Origin: JAAXTX01 sp037139695
GTDB taxonomy: Bacteria; Patescibacteriota; Minisyncoccia; Moranbacterales; UBA1568
Direction: 5' to 3'
Length of the DNA stretch: 12,505 bases
Assembly (NCBI GenBank): GCA_037139695.1
Contig: JBAXFX010000036.1
Span: forward strand, 1-12,505
The position numbers and the translations under genes are program-made. The notes beneath the pieces were generated by a model. The model was not told the origin of the DNA, made no database searches, and saw only the letters and a program-made list of their open reading frames with translations. Below are positions 1-5,978 of this stretch, in pieces; the first letter of the stretch is position 1, and each line of letters begins with the position of its first letter.

Positions 1-205
1 CACAAATCCCTGCGCCTCCGCTAAAAGCTTTGGCGACACGCGGTCCCCTCGGCACCGTCGTTCGTAAACGACGTGCCTCGAAGACTCGGTACTCCTTTTT
101 CGAAAGGGAGATATCGATTACAGTACCAGCGAAAATAAGTGAGTCTCCCCCTTTCGGAAAGGGGGATTGCCCTCTCCAAAAAAGAGAGGGCAAGGGGGAT
201 TTGTG
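1..205. repeat. Hairpin-rich block bounded by a 10-bp inverted repeat, MITE-like
   Basis: No gene is seen here. The first ten bases (cacaaatccc) are the exact reverse complement of 196-205 (gggatttgtg), so the block is bounded by an inverted repeat. Inside it are three clear stem-loops. Positions 51-77 form ggcac/gtgcc plus gtcgtt/aacgac stems with one bulged C. Positions 147-165 form cccccttt-cgg-aaaggggg. Positions 169-191 form gccctctc, a 7-nt loop and gagagggc. A weaker hairpin lies at 92-110. The architecture is that of a non-autonomous palindromic element or a decayed intergenic repeat. I see no transposase. The left end coincides with the window edge, so the true boundary may lie further left. 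Confidence 0.45.
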
Positions 206-415
206 ACTATGAGCGGGGCATTTTTTACAAATATAAAACATCGATTCTGTGCTTATCTTAGCACCAAAGAGGGATTCTCAGCCACCTCATCGGGAGCCAG
301 TGCCGAAAAATGAGGACGGGTATCCGAAAGAAATGAGGGTCCCGCTAACTAACCTGACGATTTTTGAATGGTTTGTCCGCCCGCGACGATCGCTTGGCGA
401 GACGGTCGGGGCAGC
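206..415. other. Gene-free stretch, nothing recognised
   Basis: Short open frames exist on both strands but have no ribosome-binding site, no recognisable protein motif and no consistent frame. The only structure noticed is an imperfect palindrome around 383-407 (tcgc/gcga arms around ttg). No promoter or terminator for the leftward LysM/CHAP gene is convincing in this interval. Confidence 0.4.
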
Positions 416-490
416 CGAAATTTTCGGATTTCAGCCGGCAAGCGGATTTTTTGGCTTATTATCGTGGTGAGATTTGAGAGAGATACTAAG
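416..490 (+). repeat. Dispersed repeat, left copy
   Basis: This stretch shares two exact blocks, in the same order, with the minus strand at the far right end of the window. Block A is cgaaattttcggattt (416-431 here, 12486-12501 on the minus strand). Block B is tgagatttgaga (468-479 here, 12463-12474 on the minus strand), followed in both copies by a similar agatact tail. The blocks are 36 nt apart here and 11 nt apart in the right copy. The repeat ends directly against the stop codon of the LysM/CHAP gene at 491. Block A contains a near-palindrome (ccgaaa/tttcgg). Confidence 0.55.
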
Positions 491-1714
491 TTAGTAGATG
501 TACCCCTTGATCGCGCGGTCGGCGATAGACATGACACGGCGGTCCACCTTGCCCCAGCCCTTATAGTTCATCTCCGAAATGGTGATCGTATCGCCGGAAA
601 CGCTTTCCACGATGGCAACATGGCCGTAATAGCGATTCTCGGTCGTCACGATGATAGCCCCGTGGGCCGGAGTCTTTCCGGTCCGATAACCCATCGAGCG
701 GGCATTGAAGATCCAGGTACCGGCATTCCCGCCCCACGGGACATACCGCTTTTGGGCCACGTACCAGGTGCAGTACCCGTACGGGAACCGATGACCGGAC
801 CCGGCGCGTCCATCGAGCGTCTTCCCCGGAGACACGTCCGTCACCTGGCCCGCCGAAGTCGAGGACGCATACTGTCGTCGCGCGATGACCGACGGGGCTG
901 TCGAAGGCACCGGCTGAGGCGCTTCCTTCAATCCGCCCGGGATCATAATGGAATCCCCGACGGTCAGATCGCCGTTCGCCGGAAGGCTGTTGTACGAGAT
1001 GATATTTCCTCGGTCGGCCTTGTATTTCGCAGCGATCGAATCGATGGTATCCCCGGCTGCGACCGTATACGACAGTCCCGCGACCGGCAGGATGAAAATC
1101 TGGTCGCCCGGCTTGATGGAATCGACATTGGCCAGGTCGTTCGCCCACAAGATAGTGTTCACCGTGATGCCGAACTTCGTCGCGATGCCGGACACGGTAT
1201 CCCCGTCGGCAACGGTATAGATACTCACGCCACCGCCTTCCTCCGGATCACGGGCGATCGAATTTTCCGCCTGCGAAGAAAGCAGCGCACCGCTCTGGAA
1301 CGCCACATTTCCCTCATCGGCTGCCCGTGCCGAAAGGTCCACCGCGGTCGACGGTGTCGCCAGAGGAGCGAGCGACAGACTGGACGGAGCCGAACCTTCC
1401 GCTGCAAAATGCTTCCCCGGAGTCGCGGAAACAGCGCCTCCCGAGGGGAAATACCCGAAGATCGGACTCACTCCCCGCTCATGGGCGACATTCGTCACGG
1501 AAACGAGCAAAGAGCTCACGACGACGAGGGAAAACGGACCGGCATTCCTGAACCATCGCAAAAGCCGCCCTCCGAGGCCGCACTTCAACACATCGAGCGT
1601 CTCGCGCTGGATATGGTGCGCCCTCATCTCGAAAACGGAAAACCATTTCACGGTCCGTTCCCACAGGCGGGAGAGGCTCTCCTTGATGCGAGAGAAAGTA
1701 GTGATAGGGAGCAT
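491..1714 (-). CDS. Membrane-anchored peptidoglycan hydrolase, LysM-LysM-CHAP
   Basis: This 407-residue protein probably binds and cleaves peptidoglycan outside the cytoplasmic membrane. A basic N-terminus (residues 1-57) precedes one hydrophobic segment at about 58-75, read as an anchor or uncleaved signal. Residues 80-160 are a Ser/Ala/Pro-rich linker. Two LysM modules follow: 165-210 (YTVADGDTVSGIA start) and 215-259 (YTVAAGDTIDSIA start). A CHAP amidase/endopeptidase domain fills about 308-402, with the expected catalytic Cys315 (YGYCTWYVA), His365 (GHVAIVE) and the acidic/Asn position at 381-383 (SEMNY). Length and order are ordinary for such enzymes, and similar proteins are common in CPR genomes. 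The ATG at 1714 has only a purine run (AAGAAAGGG) touching it, so a later start at residue 30 is possible. A consensus-like promoter lies at 1809-1837. Whether the bond cut is amide or peptide cannot be told from sequence. The gene stands alone and reads left. Confidence 0.88.
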   Translation of the reverse strand: MLPITTFSRIKESLSRLWERTVKWFSVFEMRAHHIQRETLDVLKCGLGGRLLRWFRNAGPFSLVVVSSLLVSVTNVAHERGVSPIFGYFPSGGAVSATPGKHFAAEGSAPSSLSLAPLATPSTAVDLSARAADEGNVAFQSGALLSSQAENSIARDPEEGGGVSIYTVADGDTVSGIATKFGITVNTILWANDLANVDSIKPGDQIFILPVAGLSYTVAAGDTIDSIAAKYKADRGNIISYNSLPANGDLTVGDSIMIPGGLKEAPQPVPSTAPSVIARRQYASSTSAGQVTDVSPGKTLDGRAGSGHRFPYGYCTWYVAQKRYVPWGGNAGTWIFNARSMGYRTGKTPAHGAIIVTTENRYYGHVAIVESVSGDTITISEMNYKGWGKVDRRVMSIADRAIKGYIY

Positions 1715-1808
1715 CCCTTTCTTCAGGAGAAAGCGGTAGGCAAAACGCTTCTTTCAACAAAAAAGACGCCGAAGCCATCGGCTTTCACCTTGAATTCTTA
1801 CAGAAAAC

Positions 1809-1837
1809 AGTGTATCCGAAACGTCCCCTCCTGTCAA
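1809..1837 (-). promoter_or_regulatory. Sigma70-type promoter of the LysM/CHAP gene
   Basis: On the minus strand a perfect TTGACA (1837-1832) is followed after exactly 17 bp by TACACT (1814-1809), with AT-rich sequence further upstream (about 1850-1880). The predicted start near 1802 gives a leader of about 88 nt. That leader contains a small stem (gccga/tcggc, about 1769-1783). This is inference from hexamers and spacing only. Confidence 0.65.
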
Positions 1838-1932
1838 AGATTTTCCCTAAAAATAATCATAGAAAATACCTTATATAAAGGAAAATAAATCGCCCCGACA
1901 AGGTATTCCTTAATTCCATTTTTTCCAGTACG

Positions 1933-1983
1933 CCCATTACTCCCTTTTGCTCCCTTTTTCCCTTACACCCCTTTCCCCTTTTT
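1933..1983 (+). repeat. C/T-rich low-complexity tract, upstream of xer
   Basis: The tract is almost only C and T in runs of 3 to 5, broken by a few A and G. Its 18-mer at 1961-1978 (ccttacacccctttcccc) matches 3033-3050 on the far side of the xer gene at 16 of 18 positions, in the same orientation. It looks like a degenerate short tandem repeat. No function can be read from it. Confidence 0.45.
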
Positions 1984-2018
1984 CAGCCATCTCGCTGTGA
2001 GCCCTGCCGATAATTCTG

Positions 2019-2024
2019 TATACT
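2019..2024 (+). promoter_or_regulatory. Putative -10 box of xer, near-leaderless
   Basis: TATACT ends 6 nt before the ATG at 2031, so transcription would start at or next to the initiation codon. No convincing -35 hexamer is present at 16-18 bp upstream, and there is no Shine-Dalgarno sequence. A leaderless mRNA is the simplest reading but is inferred. Confidence 0.4.
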
Positions 2025-2030
2025 GGACGT

Positions 2031-2999
2031 ATGAAACCGAATATCCAGAAAAAAATCAGCCCCAATCCGATCCACCTCCTCATGCGGCGATTTCTTGAGC
2101 ACCTCGAGATCGAACTTGACCGGTCCCCGCGGACCATCGAGAGTTACAGCCAGTCGCTTGAGAAATTTTTCAGCATGACGGGAATCCAACGCCCCGAAGA
2201 CATCACGCTCGAACGGATCCGGCAGTACCGCATCCAGCTCAACCGAGCGACGACCGACCATGGTGAGCCACTTCGTAAGACGACTCAGACCTATCATGTC
2301 GTGGTTCTCCGTGCCTTCCTCAAATACCTTTCCCGAGAAGACATCGTCACCGTCCCAGCCGAAAAGATCGAAGTCGGCAGGACTCCGACCCGCCAAGTCG
2401 ACTTCCTCGAGCTCGACGAGGTGGAACGGCTTCTTTCGGCCGCATCCGGCACATCGCTCCGCGCCTTACGCGACCGAGCCATCCTCGAGCTCCTCTTCTC
2501 GGCAGGTCTGCGAGTCTCCGAACTCACCTCGCTCGACCGCGAGCACGTGAATCTCCACAAAGGCGAATTCAGCGTCCGCGGCAAAGGCTCCAAGCTCCGG
2601 GTCGTCTTCCTGTCCGACGACGCGCGCGATGCCATTTCCCGCTACCTCGAAAAACGCCGTGACATGGATCCGGCACTGTTCATTGCCGTTCCTATCTCGA
2701 AGAAGGGCTTCGTCAAGGAACGCGGTTCGACCGACATCCGCCTTACGGAGCGCAGCGTACAACGGATGGTCAAGCACTATGCCGCCAAGGCCGGCATCGT
2801 CAAGAACGTGCACCCGCACACACTAAGACACTCCTTCGCGACCGACCTCCTGCAAAACGGCGCCGACATACGGTCGGTACAGGCCATGCTCGGTCACGCT
2901 TCCATCACCACGACCCAGATCTACACCCATGTCACCAACGAACACCTCCGCGAGATCCACGAGGCATTCCACGCGAAGCGGAAGAAGAAACAGTCCTGA
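2031..2999 (+). CDS. xerD: Tyrosine recombinase, XerC/XerD type
   Basis: This 322-residue site-specific recombinase would act on chromosome dimers at a dif-like site. An N-terminal SAM-like core-binding domain covers about 12-105 (motif around RSPRTIESYSQSLEKF). The catalytic domain covers about 122-312 and carries the full set of active-site residues: Arg161 (AGLRVSEL), Lys185 (RGKGSK), His263 and Arg266 (HPHTLRH), His289 (LGHASI) and nucleophile Tyr298 (IYTHV). The protein is slightly longer than the roughly 300 residues usual for XerC/D, with a short insertion at about 218-236 and a basic Lys/Arg tail. No partner recombinase, attachment site or mobile-element cargo is visible nearby, so a housekeeping single-Xer role is favoured over an integron or phage integrase. 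Assignment to XerD rather than XerC is nominal. The ATG at 2031 lacks a ribosome site and sits 6 nt after a -10-like box. Confidence 0.88.
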   Translation: MKPNIQKKISPNPIHLLMRRFLEHLEIELDRSPRTIESYSQSLEKFFSMTGIQRPEDITLERIRQYRIQLNRATTDHGEPLRKTTQTYHVVVLRAFLKYLSREDIVTVPAEKIEVGRTPTRQVDFLELDEVERLLSAASGTSLRALRDRAILELLFSAGLRVSELTSLDREHVNLHKGEFSVRGKGSKLRVVFLSDDARDAISRYLEKRRDMDPALFIAVPISKKGFVKERGSTDIRLTERSVQRMVKHYAAKAGIVKNVHPHTLRHSFATDLLQNGADIRSVQAMLGHASITTTQIYTHVTNEHLREIHEAFHAKRKKKQS

Positions 3000-3020
3000 T
3001 ATCAAATCAGCGCCATACGC

Positions 3021-3071
3021 ATTCTCCCGCCCCCTTACTCCCCTTTACCCCATTATTCCCTTTCCCCTTAT
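3021..3071 (+). repeat. C/T-rich low-complexity tract, downstream of xer
   Basis: This is the same composition as the tract at 1933-1983 and in the same orientation, so the xer gene lies between two similar pyrimidine tracts. A further C/T- and A-rich stretch with cacttcacacttcacac repeats follows at about 3173-3212. No target-site duplication was found that would make this a transposon end. Confidence 0.45.
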
Positions 3072-3104
3072 CGTTTCGGATGATCTCTTCCTCTTCTCTC
3101 CCCT

Positions 3105-3150
3105 CCGTCTTTGCGAGTCCGCCAATTAGCGGATTCGCATCCGTAGCAAT
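3105..3150. repeat. Palindromic intergenic repeat with a 10-bp stem
   Basis: A near-perfect stem-loop lies at 3113-3138: gcgagtccgc, loop caatta, gcggattcgc, with one G-T wobble. The flanks (cgtctttgcgag on the left and gtagcaatccag on the right) resemble the widespread bacterial extragenic palindrome of the CGTCATTGCGAG...GCAATC type, recalled from memory and not searched. There is no U-run on either strand, so a terminator is unlikely. It lies between the convergent xer and nrtR genes. Confidence 0.5.
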
Positions 3151-3238
3151 CCAGATTCCCGTTCCCCGCCCTCACTTCACACTTCACACTTTCATTCCCC
3201 ACTCCCTCCCCTGTTATCAGTTTGATTTACAAATTCTT

Positions 3239-3919
3239 CTACAGCACGTCCACCATCTTCGGCTTGCGCTCCGAAAAGGAATACAGCCGTGCAGGACGGC
3301 TCTGTCCGGATTTCCGGATCTTCCCGGCCTCCTTCACCAGATCGATATCCTGGATCTTCTTGCGGAAGTTCCGCTTGTCGAGCTCGTGCCCCAGGATGAT
3401 CTCGTAGACCGTCTGCAATTCGGTCAACGTGAATTCCTTGTGCAGGAGTCCGTACGCGATATTGGAATATCCGAGCTTGTTCCGGAGCCGTTCGATGCCG
3501 ACTTCGACGATTTTGGCATGATCGAACGCGAGCTTCGGTAGCTTGGTCGTGTCATACCAGGCGATATCGGAATAGTATTCTATCGTGGAAGGCAGTCTCC
3601 GGTCGCTGTTCACGAGCGCGAAATACGCGACCGAGACGCTGCGACCGCGGATATCGCGATCCACGCCCCCGAAGGCGTACAGCTGCTCAAGATAGATATC
3701 GTCGACGCCGGCCTTCTCGGAAAGCACCCGCTCCGCTGCCTGGTCAAGCGACTCGTCCGTACGGACCAGCCCCCCGGGAAGCGCCCATTTTCCCGCATAC
3801 GGACCACTCCCGATACGGACGAGCAGCACCTTGAGCGCCCCCTCGATGACGGAGAATATGGCCGCATCGACCGCGAGGCGGATCGACGGCGTGGCATTCG
3901 GATGGGAAGTCTTACTCAT
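3239..3919 (-). CDS. nrtR: NrtR-family transcriptional regulator of NAD metabolism
   Basis: This 226-residue protein has the two-part NrtR layout: an N-terminal Nudix-like ligand-binding domain (about 13-145) and a C-terminal winged helix (about 150-220). The tail carries the family's typical run FTLTELQTVYEIILG, DKRNFRKKI and RPARLYSF. In characterised members ADP-ribose or related NAD derivatives bind the Nudix fold and release the repressor from DNA. The Nudix box starts correctly (Gly50, Glu56, Arg64, Gly71), but two of the three REUxEE glutamates are replaced (Val65, Lys69; only Glu68 remains). Hydrolysis is therefore unlikely and the domain is read as a sensor. The gene diverges from a pncA-to-pncB operon, and motif copies lie over both promoters, which supports repression of the operon and of itself. 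The ATG at 3919 has no ribosome site. A plain ADP-ribose pyrophosphatase is the alternative, but the C-terminus argues against it. Confidence 0.87.
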   Translation of the reverse strand: MSKTSHPNATPSIRLAVDAAIFSVIEGALKVLLVRIGSGPYAGKWALPGGLVRTDESLDQAAERVLSEKAGVDDIYLEQLYAFGGVDRDIRGRSVSVAYFALVNSDRRLPSTIEYYSDIAWYDTTKLPKLAFDHAKIVEVGIERLRNKLGYSNIAYGLLHKEFTLTELQTVYEIILGHELDKRNFRKKIQDIDLVKEAGKIRKSGQSRPARLYSFSERKPKMVDVL

Positions 3920-3936
3920 ATTGGGTATGGCAACTA

Positions 3937-3965
3937 AGTGTACCGCCTACAGCATACCCCGTCAT
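3937..3965 (-). promoter_or_regulatory. Putative nrtR promoter
   Basis: On the minus strand ATGACG (3965-3960, four of six consensus bases) is followed after 17 bp by TACACT (3942-3937). The start site would fall near 3930, about 11 nt before the nrtR ATG. The -10 box overlaps the operator-like motif at 3938-3952, as expected for autorepression. Confidence 0.45.
3938..3952. promoter_or_regulatory. NrtR operator candidate O3, at the nrtR promoter
   Basis: GTGTA-CCGCC-TACAG matches the local GTGTA-N5-TACAC pattern with one mismatch and overlaps the nrtR -10 box. A perfect 7-bp inverted repeat (gggtatg at 3923-3929 and cataccc at 3953-3959) brackets it. The motif is derived only from the three copies in this region. 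Confidence 0.55.
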
Positions 3966-4027
3966 TCGGATTCCGGTCAATCATCCCGTCACCGAACATC
4001 CCTTCGCCCGTTTATTATTACGGTTTC

Positions 4028-4055
4028 TTGACAGGATTTATATAGTGTGTATAAT
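4028..4055 (+). promoter_or_regulatory. Consensus sigma70 promoter of the NAD-salvage operon
   Basis: Both hexamers are perfect: TTGACA at 4028-4033 and TATAAT at 4050-4055, with a 16-bp spacer. Transcription should begin near 4062, leaving a leader of about 214 nt before pncA. A promoter this strong needs a repressor, and the operator candidate O1 sits on its -10 box. Confidence 0.82.
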
Positions 4056-4059
4056 ACAC
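4045..4059. promoter_or_regulatory. NrtR operator candidate O1, over the operon -10 box
   Basis: GTGTG-TATAA-TACAC fits GTGTA-N5-TACAC with one mismatch. Within it 4047-4059 (gtgtataatacac) is also a perfect odd-length palindrome with 6-bp arms. It covers the whole TATAAT, so a bound repressor would block RNA polymerase. Confidence 0.68.
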
Positions 4060-4061
4060 TT

Positions 4062-4263
4062 AGTAAGTTCACGGGGAGGACCGGAACGCTGGAATCCGAG
4101 GAGACGGCCGGAACGGCAACCGACGGGGCATATATTCGTCCCCGGCATCGCTGCCACAAAAGCCCTTTCCGAAGCTTCCTTCCCCCGACGCCCAGGCGTC
4201 GGTCTCCGTTCCCTACTTAGTGTACTTACTACACATATTAGGCACTTTCACAACCAAAAAGAC
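4062..4263 (+). promoter_or_regulatory. Long 5' leader of the pncA operon, unassigned
   Basis: About 200 nt separate the predicted start site from the pncA ribosome site. The leader is purine-rich at first, has ccggaacg twice (about 4080 and 4113), and contains a perfect 7-bp hairpin at 4185-4202 (ccgacgc, loop ccag, gcgtcgg) with no U-run. It holds a second operator candidate. I did not recognise the NAD+ riboswitch or any other known class. An upstream ATG at 4045 is in frame with pncA but lies before the predicted transcript start. Confidence 0.5.
4220..4234. promoter_or_regulatory. NrtR operator candidate O2, inside the leader
   Basis: GTGTA-CTTAC-TACAC has two perfect 5-bp inverted arms. 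Its centre is 175 bp downstream of O1 and about 42 bp before the pncA ATG. Being well inside the transcribed leader, it could act as a roadblock, serve DNA looping with O1, or mark a second weak promoter, though I saw no good hexamers for the last. Confidence 0.6.
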
Positions 4264-4270
4264 AAGGAGG
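4264..4270 (+). promoter_or_regulatory. Shine-Dalgarno site that fixes the pncA start
   Basis: AAGGAGG lies 5 nt before the ATG at 4276. It decides for this start over the longer in-frame opening at 4045, which overlaps the promoter itself. Confidence 0.9.
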
Positions 4271-4275
4271 ACATC

Positions 4276-5091
4276 ATGAACGCACATCTCATGATCATCG
4301 ACCCGCAGAACGACTTCATGGACACCGCGAATGCGGCGTTGCCCGTTCCTGGCGCCATCGAGGACATGCGTCGCGTCGCGGCACTCATCGACCGCGTCGG
4401 CCGCAGGCTTACCGACATCCACGTCACCCTCGACTCGCACCGCGTCATCGACGTGGCCCATCCCGGCATGTGGATGGACGCCGCCGGGAATTCCCCCGCG
4501 GAGTACACCGTCATCACGGCCGCGGACATCGAGAAGGGAATCTGGACACCGCGCGCGCCGTCGCTCAGGAAACGCATGCTCGCCTATGCCCGACAACTCT
4601 TGGGCGGCAACAAATACGCGCTCATGATCTGGCCCGAGCACTGCGTCATCGGAACCGCGGGCCACAACGTGCAGGGCGACCTCATGGAGGCGCTCAAGCG
4701 CTGGGAACGCAGGGAGTTCGCCAACGTGGACTACGTCGTCAAGGGTACCAACCCGTACACCGAACACTACGGCGCACTCATGGCCGAAGTGCCGGACGCG
4801 GACGACCCGGCGACCGGACTCAATACGAAATTCCTGGAGATGCTCGCCGAAGCGGATGTCGTGGCCGTCGCCGGCGAGGCGCTCAGCCACTGCGTCCGCT
4901 CGACGGTCGACCAGATCGTCGAGAACATCGGCGAATCGCATCTCGGGAAATTCGTCATCCTGACCGACTGCTCCAGTCCTGTTCCCCAAGTGGGAAATGG
5001 CCCCGACTTTCCCGCCCTGACGGCGGCCTGGCTCGGGGATATGAGGAGCCGCGGCGTACACCTCATGAAGGCGGATAAGTTTCTCGCCTGA
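4276..5091 (+). CDS. pncA: Nicotinamidase (isochorismatase-like cysteine hydrolase)
   Basis: The product is predicted to hydrolyse nicotinamide to nicotinate and ammonia in the cytoplasm, the first step of Preiss-Handler salvage. The 271 residues show the nicotinamidase catalytic triad: Asp9 (IIDPQNDF), Lys156 (YVVKGTNPYTEHYGA) and Cys206 (GEALSHCVRSTV). The metal ligands are also placed as expected: Asp53 and His55 (TLDSHR), His62, and His122 in the WPEHC motif. At 271 residues it is longer than typical bacterial PncA (about 185-215), with extra sequence between the first histidines and WPEHC (about 63-115) and around 165-185. It is the first gene behind the NrtR-type operator and shares the operon with pncB, which makes nicotinamidase more likely than another isochorismatase-family amidase. 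The upstream sequence aaccaaaaagacaaggagg closely resembles the one before the PP2C gene. Confidence 0.88.
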   Translation: MNAHLMIIDPQNDFMDTANAALPVPGAIEDMRRVAALIDRVGRRLTDIHVTLDSHRVIDVAHPGMWMDAAGNSPAEYTVITAADIEKGIWTPRAPSLRKRMLAYARQLLGGNKYALMIWPEHCVIGTAGHNVQGDLMEALKRWERREFANVDYVVKGTNPYTEHYGALMAEVPDADDPATGLNTKFLEMLAEADVVAVAGEALSHCVRSTVDQIVENIGESHLGKFVILTDCSSPVPQVGNGPDFPALTAAWLGDMRSRGVHLMKADKFLA

Positions 5092-5140
5092 GCGGGAGAC
5101 GCGACAAACATCGACAACACGAAACAAACAGGAGGATACC

Positions 5141-5893
5141 ATGCCTAGAATCACACAAGACCAGTCGATGGAAACGCATGCCATCGCTGGAACGAACTTC
5201 ACCTTCCAGGGAGCCAGGCTCGAGAACCTCGGCGCGACCGAATACACGCTCGTCACCATCGCGGTAGACGTAACCGGCTCGACAAGCGACTTCGCGGACG
5301 ATCTCCGCGCGGCGCTCGTCTCGGCGGTCGACGCGTGCAAGAAGTCACCGCGTTCGGACAACCTGCTCCTGCGCGTGCTCACCTTCTCCTCGACCGTCGG
5401 GATAAACGAGCTGCACGGCTTCAAGCAGCTCGAAGAAATCGACGCCGCAGCCTACCCGGTCTTCAGACCGTCGGGACTGACGCCTCTGTACGATGCCGTC
5501 TATTCGGGCATCGGGGCCATGATCGAGTACGGTGAGCGATTGAAGGACGACGACTTTCTCGCCAACGCCATCGTATTCGTCATCACCGACGGGGACGAGA
5601 ACGACTCAAAGAACACGACGGCGGGCATGATCCGGTCGATGGTCGCGGAAGCGAACCGCGAAGAGAAGATCGAATCGCTCGTCTCCGTTCTCATCGGCGT
5701 CAACGCCGTACAGTTCAAGGATGAATTAGAATCCTTCCGGCAGGAAACCGGCATCGATCGCTATATCGACGCCGGGGAAGCCTCGAAGGGCAGACTCGCG
5801 AAACTGGCCGAATTCGTCTCGCGTTCGATCTCCAGCCAATCACAGGCGCTGGGAACCGGCGGTCCGAGCCAAAACATAGCCGCCACCATCTGA
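5141..5893 (+). CDS. von Willebrand factor A domain protein, TerY-like
   Basis: This 250-residue soluble protein is built almost wholly of one vWA fold (about 35-230). The metal-ion-dependent adhesion site is intact in a DxTxS variant: Asp43, Thr45, Ser47 (AVDVTGSTSDF), Thr114 (SGLTPLYDAV) and Asp150 (VITDGDEND). No signal peptide or membrane segment is present, so it acts in the cytoplasm, probably as a metal-dependent protein-interaction module. In TerY-P type loci a vWA protein of this kind is encoded with a PP2C phosphatase and a kinase, and that order is found here. It has a strong ribosome site (AGGAGG, 5 nt spacing). The N-terminal 20 residues and the Gly/Ser/Gln-rich tail look disordered. 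A transcription terminator follows directly. Its partner or target is unknown. Confidence 0.82.
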   Translation: MPRITQDQSMETHAIAGTNFTFQGARLENLGATEYTLVTIAVDVTGSTSDFADDLRAALVSAVDACKKSPRSDNLLLRVLTFSSTVGINELHGFKQLEEIDAAAYPVFRPSGLTPLYDAVYSGIGAMIEYGERLKDDDFLANAIVFVITDGDENDSKNTTAGMIRSMVAEANREEKIESLVSVLIGVNAVQFKDELESFRQETGIDRYIDAGEASKGRLAKLAEFVSRSISSQSQALGTGGPSQNIAATI

Positions 5894-5899
5894 GGGCGC

Positions 5900-5934
5900 G
5901 GGGGATGGAAGCGACCATCCCCCTTATTTTTTTT
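5900..5934 (+). terminator. Intrinsic terminator inside the operon
   Basis: A perfect 9-bp stem (gggggatgg, loop aagcga, ccatccccc) is followed by ttatttttttt. It begins 7 nt after the vWA stop codon and lies 45 nt before the PP2C start. I see no good promoter between it and PP2C, so downstream genes probably depend on read-through. Confidence 0.85.
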
Positions 5935-5978
5935 CCGAACGACGTATCGGGACAACCAAAAAGGACAAGGAGGATCAC

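Larger units (their letters stand above)
1715..2030. other. Divergent intergenic region between LysM/CHAP and xer
   Basis: This 316-bp gap holds the leftward promoter (1809-1837), an A/T-rich stretch (about 1845-1890), a C/T-rich low-complexity tract (1933-1983) and the putative xer -10 box (2019-2024). No RNA gene or small coding frame with a ribosome site is visible. Confidence 0.5.

Noticed and set aside
368..1888. 506-residue rightward open frame
   Set aside because: It is antisense to the LysM/CHAP gene, whose two LysM repeats and CHAP catalytic residues are intact. The frame is rich in Arg, His and Gly with no domain and no ribosome site, as is usual for antisense frames in GC-rich DNA.
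2031..2999. xer as integrase of a mobile island carrying the NAD operon
   Set aside because: No attachment-site duplication, no tRNA target and no other mobility gene were found. The protein looks like a housekeeping Xer, and it is separated from the operon by nrtR.
4062..4263. NAD+ or other riboswitch in the pncA leader
   Set aside because: No conserved core of a riboswitch class I know could be recognised, and the single clear hairpin has no U-run.
4045..4275. 77-residue N-terminal extension of PncA
   Set aside because: The extension would start inside the operon -10 box, upstream of the predicted transcript start, and lacks a ribosome site. The ATG at 4276 has AAGGAGG and begins right at the conserved first beta-strand.
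4213..5424. 403-residue leftward open frame over pncA and vWA
   Set aside because: It opposes two genes with clear catalytic motifs and strong ribosome sites, and its own sequence shows no family motif.
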